From the NCBI GenBank assembly GCA_020047815.1, contig JAIFNG010000016.1, positions 1 through 64,000 on the forward strand: DNA of 64,000 bases. The letters run 5' to 3'. The translations under genes and the position numbers were made by a program. Origin of the DNA: Anaerolinea sp. GTDB lineage: Bacteria; Chloroflexota; Anaerolineae; Anaerolineales; Villigracilaceae. This document shows positions 1 through 9,493 of this stretch, in pieces (position 1 is the first letter of the stretch; every line of letters starts with the position of its first letter). Under the pieces are notes generated by a model. The model did not search any database, was not told where the DNA came from, and saw only the letters and a list, made by a program, of their open reading frames with translations.

Positions 1-785
1 TGGTTCAACCGCTTTCTCAGAATTTCGAGCTGCGAAATATCCGCTTCAATGGCTTCAAATATATGCGGTGACTCATTGAAACTTCGCTGCATACGCCGGG
101 CGATCGTACTGCGGATATTACTGAGAGGAACGACCTCCGCATCACGGCTTCCCGCCGCTACAGTAGATGTTAACACCGATCTAGCCATCGCTGTTACATC
201 GGTTGACAGAACGCGCCCGCGCGGTCCAGAACCCGCCACCGTTTCGAGGAGGATACCACTCTCATTTGCAACGCGACGCGCAGCAGGTGTGGCTGGTACT
301 GTTACGCGCCCGGCGGATTTTTGCTTTTCGATATATCGTTCCACGTCCTCACGCGTGATCTTATCGCCAGAAGAAGCGGAAACCCTGGCCAGATCAACAC
401 CTTCCTCTTTTGCCATTCGCACAGCCACGGGCGTGGCATTTACTGAGACGGCTTGCAGAGCAACAATGGGTTGTGAAACCGGTGCAGACTCAGGTTTGTG
501 GGGAAGGACGGGCATGGAAAGTCCGGGCAAATCAGCAAGTGTCTCGCCTTCCTTCAAGATGTAGGCAATCACTTTCGTCACAGGAACAATATCCCCAGCC
601 TTGTATAGAAATCCTGCAAGGGTACCGGATGCAGGAGATGGGACATCGATCGCGACCTTCTCTGTCTCCACAGTAAGGATGGTTTCATCGAATTTGACGA
701 GGTCGCCTTCTTTTTTTAACCAGGAGATAATGGTCGCTTTTTCCTGATCCATATCAAACTTGGGCATAATGAACGGGACTGGCAT
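1..785 (-). CDS. Dihydrolipoamide acyltransferase (E2) of a 2-oxoacid/acetoin dehydrogenase complex, C-terminus cut by the window edge
   Basis: Open minus-strand frame from ATG at 785 to the window edge (absent from the ORF track because it has no stop in the window). Translation begins MPVPFIMPKFDMDQEKATIISWLKKEGDLVKFDETILTVETEKVAIDVPSPASGTL (lipoyl domain, ETEK lipoylation motif), followed by peripheral-subunit-binding-like segments ending GPRGRV. Confidence 0.9.
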   Translation of the reverse strand, partial: MPVPFIMPKFDMDQEKATIISWLKKEGDLVKFDETILTVETEKVAIDVPSPASGTLAGFLYKAGDIVPVTKVIAYILKEGETLADLPGLSMPVLPHKPESAPVSQPIVALQAVSVNATPVAVRMAKEEGVDLARVSASSGDKITREDVERYIEKQKSAGRVTVPATPAARRVANESGILLETVAGSGPRGRVLSTDVTAMARSVLTSTVAAGSRDAEVVPLSNIRSTIARRMQRSFNESPHIFEAIEADISQLEILRKRLN

Positions 786-786
786 G

Positions 787-1779
787 TTACCTCTTTCCTG
801 TGACCATGGCCCGGATTTCCTCTTCGATCTCGAAATCCTGGGGAATGGCGAATTTCTCCAAGCCACGGTTATAAGGTATGGGAATGTCCTTACCGCCAAG
901 ACGACGTACAGGTGCGTCTATATAATCAAACGCAGGGCTGCCGACGACAGAAGCGATCACCTCTCCTGCCCAGCCGCCTGTCTGACAGGCCTCATGCACA
1001 ACAAGCAGGCGCCCCGTCCGCGCTACAGATTTAATGATGGTCTCCGTGTCGAGCGGCAAAAGTGTGCGCGGGTCCACCACTTCCACTTCAATTCCATCTT
1101 TTGCAAGACGTTCGGCAACTGCAAGCGTCTTCATAACCATAATGTTATTTGCAACTACTGTGATATCGCGACCGGGACGCTTGATCTCGGCCACACCAAT
1201 TGGCAGGGTGTAATCTCCCTCCGGCACCTCTCCCTTGGTTTTATAAAGAATCTTGTGTTCCACAAAACATACAGGGTTTGGATCCCTTATCGCAGCGAGC
1301 ATTAATCCTTTAGCATCATACGGGGTCGATGGATTGATAACTTTCAAACCCGGAAAATGCATCAGCGTGCTTTCGAGTGATTGTGAGTGCTGAGATGCCG
1401 CACCGGCTCCGGAACCACCCGGCATACGGATGACGATAGGAACATTAGCCCGTCCCCCGAACATAAAGTGCATTTTTGCGGCCTGATTAACGATCTGGTC
1501 CAATGCCAGAAAGACGAAATCCATGAACATGAGCTCTGCTACAGGACGCATTCCGAGCAAAGAAGCTCCGATGGCTGTTGCAACGATTGCGGCTTCAGAG
1601 ATGGGAGTCTCGCGCACGCGTTCGGGACCAAACTCATCGAGCATGCCATGCGTCATTCCAAACGCACCGCCATAACGACCAATATCTTCACCCAGCAGGA
1701 AGACGCGTTCATCCCGTTTCATTTCCTGCCATAATGCCTGGCGGATCGCTTCAAGGTAGGATATTTCAGGCATATACAT
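787..1779 (-). CDS. Pyruvate/acetoin dehydrogenase-type E1 component, beta subunit
   Basis: [47 protein letters not shown]...; classic E1beta sequence. Start placed at the internal Met overlapping the E1alpha stop. Confidence 0.93.
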   Translation of the reverse strand: MYMPEISYLEAIRQALWQEMKRDERVFLLGEDIGRYGGAFGMTHGMLDEFGPERVRETPISEAAIVATAIGASLLGMRPVAELMFMDFVFLALDQIVNQAAKMHFMFGGRANVPIVIRMPGGSGAGAASQHSQSLESTLMHFPGLKVINPSTPYDAKGLMLAAIRDPNPVCFVEHKILYKTKGEVPEGDYTLPIGVAEIKRPGRDITVVANNIMVMKTLAVAERLAKDGIEVEVVDPRTLLPLDTETIIKSVARTGRLLVVHEACQTGGWAGEVIASVVGSPAFDYIDAPVRRLGGKDIPIPYNRGLEKFAIPQDFEIEEEIRAMVTGKR

Positions 1780-2803
1780 ACTCCAATAGGGTGGAAATAT
1801 CAGGTTCGGGGGATGCTTCAGCAAATTCCACGGCTTTGACGATTACCTGTTCGGCTTGATTGTCAATTTCCTGAGCCTGGCCTTCGTCCATTATTTCAGA
1901 CTGCAGCAAATGTTTGGTAAAACGCATAATGGGATCTCGGTTCTGCTTCCAATCTTCGATCTCCTCCTTGGGACGATATAAGTTCCGATCGCTCTTGGAA
2001 TGACCAAAATAACGGTAGGTAAGTGCCTCAACAAAATATGGTCCAGTACCTGAACGAACATGATCTACCGCAATCTTCATCGCATCATAGACTTCAATCA
2101 CATCATTGCCATCCACACACGCCCACGGAATTCCATAGGCGTCTGCTCGTTGGGCTATAGGCAGTTTGGCCGTTGCACGCTCCACATCCATGGACATGCC
2201 ATACTTGTTATTTTCACAAATATAAAGAACTGGCAGTTTCCACAATGCAACCATATTCATGGCCTCATGGAAGACGCCTTCATTTGCCGCTCCATCTCCA
2301 AAAATACAAATACATATCTCTTTACGTTTCTGCATTTGAAGCGCCAATCCAACACCGACTGCCTGGGGAATTCCACCGCCTACAATTCCATTTGCGCCCA
2401 AATTGTTGGACTGAAAATCGGCGATGTGCATCGACCCACCGCGGCCATGGTTATAGCCGGCATCCTTGCCTATGAATTCAGCCATCATCAAGTTGATGTC
2501 TGCTCCCTTGGCTATAAAATGACCGTGGCCTCGGTGGTGGTTAATCAGATAATCATCGGAGTGAACTGCAAGACTAATACCCGCCGCCACCGCCTCCTGC
2601 CCCGCTGAAAGATGCATTGTCCCATGAACTTTTCCCGCAGCATACATCTTATCCGCCATGTACTCAAAGTGACGGACAGTGCACATCGTTCGATACAATC
2701 CGATCAAGGTATCATCAGAAAGTTTCAATCGTTTTACATGTTCCTCAAACTGCTCGCGTGAACCTATATCTTTATCATTTCCCTTCTTTTTATCTTTGGA
2801 CAT
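1766..2803 (-). CDS. Pyruvate/acetoin dehydrogenase-type E1 component, alpha subunit
   Basis: TPP-binding [37 protein letters not shown] motif; start at MSKDKKKG. Confidence 0.93.
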   Translation of the reverse strand: MSKDKKKGNDKDIGSREQFEEHVKRLKLSDDTLIGLYRTMCTVRHFEYMADKMYAAGKVHGTMHLSAGQEAVAAGISLAVHSDDYLINHHRGHGHFIAKGADINLMMAEFIGKDAGYNHGRGGSMHIADFQSNNLGANGIVGGGIPQAVGVGLALQMQKRKEICICIFGDGAANEGVFHEAMNMVALWKLPVLYICENNKYGMSMDVERATAKLPIAQRADAYGIPWACVDGNDVIEVYDAMKIAVDHVRSGTGPYFVEALTYRYFGHSKSDRNLYRPKEEIEDWKQNRDPIMRFTKHLLQSEIMDEGQAQEIDNQAEQVIVKAVEFAEASPEPDISTLLEYVYA

Positions 2804-2815
2804 TAAACACCTCAT

Positions 2816-3784
2816 TTATTTTAGTTTTGCCATTTCAAGCACTTTTCTGGCAATAGCGCTATCGGTCACCAGCACATTCACATACTTACTTCGCAAAGCA
2901 CCGAGAATGGCCTCTGCTTTGCCTTCTCCGCCAGCCACCCCCAAACGCACCGGAATGGACAACAAATCCTGTCTGCGAATGGAAACCAGTCGATCACAAA
3001 AATCATCACAGGCGGGCTGTCCATTAATATCAAAATGCAGACCACATACATCACCAACAGCTCCCGCCTTCCGCAACTCATCAAGTTCACGGTGGGTTAC
3101 GTAGCCTGCAAGATAAAAGCTTGAATACTCCGGCGATGTTGTTCCAACTCCTAATAACGCCACATCTGTTTTCTTTCCCACGCTAATGGCCTCCATGATA
3201 CTCTTCGTTTCCAGGAGTGATTTCGCCATTTCGGAATTCTGGCAAAGATAAGGAGCATTAAGATAGAATGCCTCACCACCAATTTTTTCAGTGATACGCG
3301 CCACAAGATCATGACCATCATATTCCATATTATGAGCACCCATGGCACCAACCAATTGCACAACCTTGACTGGCAGTAAATCGGTCGTTTCAAACGCATC
3401 CACCGTTGCACTGATTGAGGTACCCCAAGCCAATCCCAGGGTCTTTTGGGGCGCGAGGAAGCGAGCGAGTAATTTTGCACCCGCATTGCCAAGAATGCGG
3501 GTGAGTCTTTCGCCAGTTCGGTGACTGCTGATCACCACACAAACATCCATGAGGTCAAATTCCTCTTTCAACCTGCTTTCAAGGTCGGAATCTGAATGTA
3601 ATGGACGCTGAATGCGAATATCCACAATACCGCTTTCGCGCGCTTCCGTGAGCATTCGAGAAATCATGGAACGTGTCACGCCGATGGTTTTTGCGATCTC
3701 AGCCTGATTCTTTTCTTCGAGATAGTACATCTCTGCCACATCAGCCAACAAACTTGCACGATCCTGTAATGGGTTTCTTTCCAT
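2816..3784 (-). CDS. SorC/DeoR-family sugar-responsive transcriptional regulator
   Basis: N-terminal HTH (MYYLEEKNQAEIAKTIGVTRSMISRMLTEARESGIVDIRI) plus C-terminal sugar-binding domain (LGLAWGTSISATVDAF, VALLGVGTTSPEYSSFYLAGY). Confidence 0.9.
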   Translation of the reverse strand: MERNPLQDRASLLADVAEMYYLEEKNQAEIAKTIGVTRSMISRMLTEARESGIVDIRIQRPLHSDSDLESRLKEEFDLMDVCVVISSHRTGERLTRILGNAGAKLLARFLAPQKTLGLAWGTSISATVDAFETTDLLPVKVVQLVGAMGAHNMEYDGHDLVARITEKIGGEAFYLNAPYLCQNSEMAKSLLETKSIMEAISVGKKTDVALLGVGTTSPEYSSFYLAGYVTHRELDELRKAGAVGDVCGLHFDINGQPACDDFCDRLVSIRRQDLLSIPVRLGVAGGEGKAEAILGALRSKYVNVLVTDSAIARKVLEMAKLK

Positions 3785-3804
3785 CTTCGTCTCCGAAAAT
3801 AATA

Positions 3805-4947
3805 TTACATTCTTACACGTGGAAGCACACGTGCAACTGCACTTAGAACCTGATCAAGTTCCTCACAAGTCGTCCGCATTCCCAACGATATTCGCAATGT
3901 CGACTCAATTTGTTCCTGGGGTAATTTCATCGCAGTCAGGACATGAGAAGGCTCGATGGATTTCGAATTGCATGCCGAGCCCAATGAGACCGCAATACCT
4001 TCGCCATTCAGACGAATGAGCATCATTTCAGCATCAATACCCGCAAAACTTATTGATAGAATATGTGGTGCACTTTTTTCTTTCAGTCCATTCACTTTCA
4101 TATCCGGGTCGATGGACTGCAATCCGGTAACCAAATATTTCCTCAACCCCTGCAGACGCTCACGCTCATCCTCCCGATGTCTGCGAACCAGATTCATCGC
4201 AGCACCCAAGCCGACAATGCCGGGAACATTTTCGGTCCCGGCACGAAGCGAGCGCTCCTGTGATCCTCCTACGATCATAGGGATCAACTCAAGACCCGAC
4301 CTCACATATAAAGCCCCAATCCCTTTGGGGCCGTATATTTTATGCGCGGAGAGGGAGAGCAGGTCAACATTCAGGTTATCCACATTTACATCGAATAATC
4401 CTATTGCCTGAACAGCATCTGTATGAAACCTGATATTTCGCTCATGAGCGATCCTGCCAATTTCAGCAATTGGTTGAATCGAACCAACCTCATTATTGAC
4501 ATACATAATAGAGATTAGTTTTGTTTCAGAGCGAATCGCTTCCCGCACATCTTCCGGGTTGACAAGACCGTTCCCATCAACAGGCAAGTAAGTTACCGAG
4601 TATCCCTTACGTTCCAGGTGTGCTGCAGCATGCAGGATCGCATGATGTTCAATTGACGATGTGATGAGATGTGCCTCGTTGGGCTGATACGGCCACAGGG
4701 TTCCAAAAAGAGCGAGATTGTCCGCTTCTGTTGCCCCACTGGTAAAGATGACCTCATTGGAGTGGCATCCAACTCCCTCCGCCACATCCGCGCGAGCCTG
4801 AATCATGAGCTGGCTTGAATCCCTTCCTGCCCAGTGCATACTGGATGGATTGCCAAAGTTCGTTTCAAGGGCGCGCACCATCTTATCACTCACGCTTGAA
4901 TGGACCGGTGTTGTAGCACAATAATCAAGGTATATCTGGGGACTCAT
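3805..4947 (-). CDS. Cysteine desulfurase (NifS/IscS family aminotransferase class V)
   Basis: YLDYCATTPVHSSV, TSGATEADNLALFG, SAHKIYGPKGIGALYVR, catalytic-loop Cys in LGSACNSKSIEPSHVL. Confidence 0.92.
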   Translation of the reverse strand: MSPQIYLDYCATTPVHSSVSDKMVRALETNFGNPSSMHWAGRDSSQLMIQARADVAEGVGCHSNEVIFTSGATEADNLALFGTLWPYQPNEAHLITSSIEHHAILHAAAHLERKGYSVTYLPVDGNGLVNPEDVREAIRSETKLISIMYVNNEVGSIQPIAEIGRIAHERNIRFHTDAVQAIGLFDVNVDNLNVDLLSLSAHKIYGPKGIGALYVRSGLELIPMIVGGSQERSLRAGTENVPGIVGLGAAMNLVRRHREDERERLQGLRKYLVTGLQSIDPDMKVNGLKEKSAPHILSISFAGIDAEMMLIRLNGEGIAVSLGSACNSKSIEPSHVLTAMKLPQEQIESTLRISLGMRTTCEELDQVLSAVARVLPRVRM

Positions 4948-4986
4948 GAAAACTCCAATAAAAAATCTGCAGCACGCACAGACCGC

Positions 4987-5289
4987 TTACATAATGTAGT
5001 CAGCCTGCACCTGCTTCAGAATTTTTTCAATTGTTGCATAATGATCCAGATCGATCAACAGCGGTTTAATCGTGATAACCGGACAGTTCGTCTCAGATTC
5101 TGTAAATGCCGGTAGAAGTTGGAGGATAAGATTTGCCTTGGGAGGCTGGTTATAATTTTCCCACACACTGTGCGTGGTAACACGGCATGGGAATCCTGCT
5201 CTGTCAAACAACTCTTCCAGATGCTCTGCCACTATGATCATTCGATTGCCACACCAACCGCCAATCACACAAACCTTATAATTATGCAT
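4987..5289 (-). CDS. Small PTS EIIB-like protein (divergent)
   Basis: MHNYKVCVIGGWCGNRMIIVAEHLEELFDRAGFPCRV...; fold pattern and position next to the PTS genes suggest EIIB-like, but the usual C(G/x)xGxxTS signature is not intact. Confidence 0.5.
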   Translation of the reverse strand: MHNYKVCVIGGWCGNRMIIVAEHLEELFDRAGFPCRVTTHSVWENYNQPPKANLILQLLPAFTESETNCPVITIKPLLIDLDHYATIEKILKQVQADYIM

Positions 5290-5313
5290 ATCAGCCTCTT
5301 TGATAATTACAAA

Positions 5314-5350
5314 GGGTGGTGTCCAACCCAAAATAGGTTGGACACCACCC
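5314..5350 (-). other. 15-bp-stem hairpin between the EIIC and EIIB-like genes
   Basis: GGGTGGTGTCCAACC-7 nt-GGTTGGACACCACCC; perfect stem in the intergenic gap. Confidence 0.8.
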
Positions 5351-5370
5351 CGGCATTAAATTTTTAAGGT

Positions 5371-6657
5371 CTAGCCAAACAAACCAAATATCTTCTGAAT
5401 GAAGAAGCCGAGGATGTCGCCGCCCATATCCCAACTAGCCAATTTCAGGCCTTGACCAATTTGTTCTCCATATTGGCCCATCATCTTAAAGGCTTCGGTA
5501 TGAGATTCAGCGGTCAGTGTCGAGAGATACATGAATGGGATCGCATAAAGCAGAAGTACGATCACGGTCTTGACCACATTTCCTTTGGTATAAGGCACCA
5601 CCGCGCCAGCCCAGAAAGGAACCACAGCCAGGGAGGCAATGGGGAGCATTTGCACACCAGGCAGGATCGCAGCCAAAAGCACAAGCAACGGGAATAGAAT
5701 AATCGTTGAAGCCATCACAGCCGGGTGCCCCAGGAGCACAGCACAGTCAACGGCCACATAGATCTCGCGATCCTTAAAGCGTTCGCGCATGTACTGTACG
5801 ATGGACATCGTGATCGGTACAATGCCTTCTGCAATGATTGAGACCATGCGGGGCAGGATCATCATCATAACTGCAACATTCATACCCAAACCAAGGATCT
5901 TGGCAATTCCCAGATCGCCCGTGCCAACGCCATAAGCAAAGATACCGATGATGACGCCCAGCAGGAAACCGAGCACACCGGGTTCGCCCACCAAACCGTA
6001 GCGTTTTTTGATGCCTTCGGGGGATGCATCCCAATCCTTTAGTCCGGGAATGCGGTCCAAAAGCCATACAACCGGCATCGCAAACAAGCTGGCTTGTACA
6101 GTTGTACCGCAAGGTACACCAATACCCGGCATATCATTGAATTCCTGGTATTTCTTGGCGGTCATATCACTCATCAGACTGCCTGCAACCAGATACAAGA
6201 CACCAGCCAGAATACCGAGAAATACATTGCCGCCTGTCAGCGCCCACACGAAGCCGGCGAGAGCAGACCCATGCCAGTAGGACCAGACATCGGTCCAGAG
6301 GGTCTTGGTCAGCTTGAGAGCAACCATCAGGATATTGACTACCAGGAGTGACACAATCAAGCCAGCCACGCCAGGCCAACCCCAGGCAATACCCGCATCA
6401 GCCCAGTTAACGTCAACTAGCGTCTTTGTCATGCCAAAACGAGTGGCCATTTCAGCCACGGCTGGCTGCAAAGCCCCAACGATGACATTGACCACCAGGA
6501 ATAAGCCGGCCAAGCCAACACCAGTGGTGATGCCGCCCCGGACAGCCTTCTGCCAGCCCACCCGGAAGATCAAGCCAAGGATGATCAGAACGATCATCAC
6601 GATCACGGATGAACCGAGGCTTAGAAACCAACCAACGGAAGTGGATAAGAATCCCAT
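5371..6657 (-). CDS. PTS galactitol-type transporter EIIC component
   Basis: 428 aa polytopic protein; FNDMPGIGVPCGTTVQASLFAMPVVWLLDRIPGLKDWDASPEGIKKRYGLVGEPGVLGFLLG resembles the GatC family. Confidence 0.88.
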   Translation of the reverse strand: MGFLSTSVGWFLSLGSSVIVMIVLIILGLIFRVGWQKAVRGGITTGVGLAGLFLVVNVIVGALQPAVAEMATRFGMTKTLVDVNWADAGIAWGWPGVAGLIVSLLVVNILMVALKLTKTLWTDVWSYWHGSALAGFVWALTGGNVFLGILAGVLYLVAGSLMSDMTAKKYQEFNDMPGIGVPCGTTVQASLFAMPVVWLLDRIPGLKDWDASPEGIKKRYGLVGEPGVLGFLLGVIIGIFAYGVGTGDLGIAKILGLGMNVAVMMMILPRMVSIIAEGIVPITMSIVQYMRERFKDREIYVAVDCAVLLGHPAVMASTIILFPLLVLLAAILPGVQMLPIASLAVVPFWAGAVVPYTKGNVVKTVIVLLLYAIPFMYLSTLTAESHTEAFKMMGQYGEQIGQGLKLASWDMGGDILGFFIQKIFGLFG

Positions 6658-6705
6658 TTTTACATTCTCCTTTTGTAGGTCTGATTATGGATCAAGCGAT
6701 CCAGA

Positions 6706-7005
6706 TTAAACTTTTTTGATTGCTTCAACAATCTTATCCAGGAGCACATCCTTCTCAGCCTGTGAGCCGATCAGGAAAGGCATACCCTGGAAAACAGGTA
6801 CATCATAGGTACGAAAAATCTTCATCATGGAAACGATCATGATTAGGTCGGTCCGCGCAAGATATCCTTCGATATCTGCCATGAGGATACGTTTGACCTC
6901 CACATCTGCAAAGCCTTCCTTCGCCACCCGTTCTTTTATCGAGTCTTCGGCAATGGTCGATGTATTGATCCCTGCGCCACAAGCTACTACAATCAATTTA
7001 CTCAT
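6706..7005 (-). CDS. PTS galactitol-type EIIB component
   Basis: MSKLIVVACGAGINTSTIAEDSIKERV: phosphocysteine loop VACGAGINTST. Confidence 0.9.
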   Translation of the reverse strand: MSKLIVVACGAGINTSTIAEDSIKERVAKEGFADVEVKRILMADIEGYLARTDLIMIVSMMKIFRTYDVPVFQGMPFLIGSQAEKDVLLDKIVEAIKKV

Positions 7006-7111
7006 CTGCTTATTTTCTCCTTCCACACAAGATAGTCGACTATTTGAGTGAACAAGTGAAATATTTCCAGTAGTACTCCTCCTTCTCGAAAACAGCCCAA
7101 CATCTGCGCCC

Positions 7112-7573
7112 TTAACTCAGGCGGAGCTCACGCCTTAGCCAGGATACAACCCCCTGCAGAGTAGTCTGGTCTCGAAGTTCAGTTAATTTTTCAGGCTGAC
7201 CAAATAGGACAGCCAGGTTTCTTAATGTTTGGATCTGCTCTTGCGGGTCACGGTTGGCGAGCATAAAGACCAGCATCACATCCAAATCCTCGTCCGGGTC
7301 TGCCATATTTTGGAACTTCACCGGCTGGCGCATCACGGCAACACCCAAGGCAGAATGATTTACCCCCTCCGCATCTGCATGTGGAAATGCAATGCAAAAC
7401 GGTTTAGTGGGCAACCCCGTTGGATGATCCATCTCCCGCGCCCAGGTCTGCGTGCCATATTCGGCAGTAACCAGTCCCTGTGCATGCATTTTTCCAGCCA
7501 AAAGTTCGATCACCTCCTTTGCATCCTTCGCCAGTAAATCAAATGCAATTAGCGACTCATTAAATTCCAACAT
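7112..7573 (-). CDS. PTS EIIA component (fructose/mannitol/galactitol family)
   Basis: MLEFNESLIAFDLLAKDAKEVIELLAGKMHAQGLV...; active-site His region PTKPFCIAFPHADAEGV. Confidence 0.88.
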   Translation of the reverse strand: MLEFNESLIAFDLLAKDAKEVIELLAGKMHAQGLVTAEYGTQTWAREMDHPTGLPTKPFCIAFPHADAEGVNHSALGVAVMRQPVKFQNMADPDEDLDVMLVFMLANRDPQEQIQTLRNLAVLFGQPEKLTELRDQTTLQGVVSWLRRELRLS

Positions 7574-7583
7574 GACTGATCTC

Positions 7584-8237
7584 CTATGATTTCTTCTGAC
7601 CGTAACGGTTATGGTAATAATCAAATGAAGCACACGCTTGTTCTTCAGTCAAGGTGACAGGCACATTGATCATCCGCGCGATCGAATAAGTCCGGGCGGC
7701 CTCTTCCAGTGTTACGGCTCGTTCAAGAGCATGTGCAATTGTTTTACCAACAGTAATGGGTCCATGATTGCCAAGCAGAACAGCGTAGCCACTGCCCATG
7801 ACTTCAATTGGCAAGGTTGAAAATTCAGGATCTTCCACACTCAAGTAACGTGTCACAAGTACAGGCTGACCAAACCAGTCTGCCATGGTCTCGGTAATAA
7901 CCGGAATTGATTGATAGGCGACGGAAAACGCGGTCGCATACGGTGAGTGTGTATGAACGACCGCAGTCAGTTCAGGACGGGATCGCATAAAGCCTGTCCA
8001 AAGGTTTAGCGCAACAGATGGACGATATTTACCCTCGACCAAATTCATGTCCATGTCAGTAACAATCATGTCATCCGGAGTGAGGCGTTCATAATCCAAT
8101 CCACTGGGCGTGACAACAACATAACCAGTTTGAGCATCGCGGGCGCAGACTGTGCCCCCGGCCATCCACACCAAGCCATACTTTGGCAGGAGGAGAGCGG
8201 TATCAAGAACGTGAGTACGGAGGTCTTCAAGAAGCAT
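7584..8237 (-). CDS. Class II aldolase/adducin family protein (fuculose-/ribulose-phosphate aldolase-like)
   Basis: Zn-ligand HTHSPYATAFS and LLGNHGPITVGKTIAHALERAVTLEEAART motifs. Confidence 0.88.
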   Translation of the reverse strand: MLLEDLRTHVLDTALLLPKYGLVWMAGGTVCARDAQTGYVVVTPSGLDYERLTPDDMIVTDMDMNLVEGKYRPSVALNLWTGFMRSRPELTAVVHTHSPYATAFSVAYQSIPVITETMADWFGQPVLVTRYLSVEDPEFSTLPIEVMGSGYAVLLGNHGPITVGKTIAHALERAVTLEEAARTYSIARMINVPVTLTEEQACASFDYYHNRYGQKKS

Positions 8238-8239
8238 GG

Positions 8240-9391
8240 CTAAAGGGGATACTTTCCAAGTTCATGCCCGGCTTCAAAAAACGCAAGCATGTTCTCAAGA
8301 GGAATGTCGTTGCTAAAATTATGCGCTGGCGCAAGGATATAGCCTCCGCCCACACCCATCTGCTCGATCCGAAGACGAACTTCACGGCGCACATCTTCGA
8401 TCGTGCCATTATTTAGAACCGTTTTCACATCCACCCCACCCTGGAATGTAAGGTCTTTGCCAAAGTCGCGCTTTAATTCGACAGGATCCATGCCGCGTAA
8501 ATGGCCTTCAATGGGATTTAGAATATCAAATCCAGTGTCAATCAAATCAGGAATGAATTTGCGTATTGCGCCATCATTATGCAAAAGAACTTTTGCCTGT
8601 GGCGCTTTCTTCTTGATCATTTCAATTGATTTTTTGTAACGGGGCTTGAAGAATTTTGTGTACACATCAGGTCTGAACATTGGTCCCATATTGGTGCCAT
8701 AATCATCAGCCATTTCAACGATCTGCACATAGGGACCGACTACGCTGAGAAACGCATCGTAGAAACCATCCAGCACTTCCGCCAATTTTCCGACAAGGTA
8801 ATCCAAAATGTGAGTATCCATAACCGTCATCAGCAGGGCATTTTCCATACCCACTAAAGCACGAGTCATCTCCCACAGGTTGCCATAGACAGGACGATGA
8901 GCAACAAGCGCATAATTCGTATTATTGTAAAGATGCTCGATTTCCTCCTTCACCCCCAACAGGCGAACCGGGTCATAAGGATCCGGCCAGGGATACTTCT
9001 CTATTCTCTCAATCGTCAGGTCCTTACCAAGCGGCGCGCCATGAAGATCATAGTAACCTGAAACAAGCCGGTGGGTGATTCCCCATTCGTCCACAAATTC
9101 TTTGAATTCCCCTATCATTGAATTCGATATGTAATTCCCGGGCGGACGGATATGAATGAAGCGAAAATCTGTACCAAGTTTATCGAGGATCGGGTTGTAG
9201 TCTGGCGTTGTATAAAACCCCACCAAGGTTCTACGCGGCACATCCTTAACCCCAAAATGATCGCGCAACAAAACATATCTTTGCTCCGTAAGATGGTTTG
9301 CTGACCCACCTAAAGTAATCGGAACACGATCAGGTTCTTTGTGATTTAAGACAGCTATCACTCGTTCGCGAGGCGTCATTGTTTCTGGCAT
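8240..9391 (-). CDS. Uroporphyrinogen decarboxylase (URO-D/MtaA-like) family protein
   Basis: MTPRERVIAVLNHKEPDRVPITLGGSANHLT start; VLLHNDGAIRKFIPDLIDTGFDILNPIEGHLRGMDPVELKRDFGKDLTFQGGVDV typical of the URO-D-like family found in sugar loci. Confidence 0.85.
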   Translation of the reverse strand: MPETMTPRERVIAVLNHKEPDRVPITLGGSANHLTEQRYVLLRDHFGVKDVPRRTLVGFYTTPDYNPILDKLGTDFRFIHIRPPGNYISNSMIGEFKEFVDEWGITHRLVSGYYDLHGAPLGKDLTIERIEKYPWPDPYDPVRLLGVKEEIEHLYNNTNYALVAHRPVYGNLWEMTRALVGMENALLMTVMDTHILDYLVGKLAEVLDGFYDAFLSVVGPYVQIVEMADDYGTNMGPMFRPDVYTKFFKPRYKKSIEMIKKKAPQAKVLLHNDGAIRKFIPDLIDTGFDILNPIEGHLRGMDPVELKRDFGKDLTFQGGVDVKTVLNNGTIEDVRREVRLRIEQMGVGGGYILAPAHNFSNDIPLENMLAFFEAGHELGKYPL

Positions 9392-9415
9392 AGGTACACT
9401 CCATCAAAACTTGTA

Positions 9416-9476
9416 TCACAAAGGTGAGTTTACACTTCACATATGTGAGTTTATCATTTTAACACTGGTCTGTCAA
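9416..9476 (-). promoter_or_regulatory. Promoter plus tandem palindromic operators upstream of the URO-D-like gene
   Basis: Minus strand: TTGACA (9476-9471)-N17-TAAACT (9453-9448), TCACATATGTGA (9448-9437), 9-nt spacer, TCACCTTTGTGA (9427-9416). Confidence 0.72.
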
Positions 9477-9493
9477 CAAGGTTACGCTAAATA

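Noticed and set aside
49-1305. Plus-strand ORFs at 49-564, 410-676 and 760-1305
   Set aside because: Antisense to the E2/E1beta genes, which show clear lipoyl and E1 motifs.
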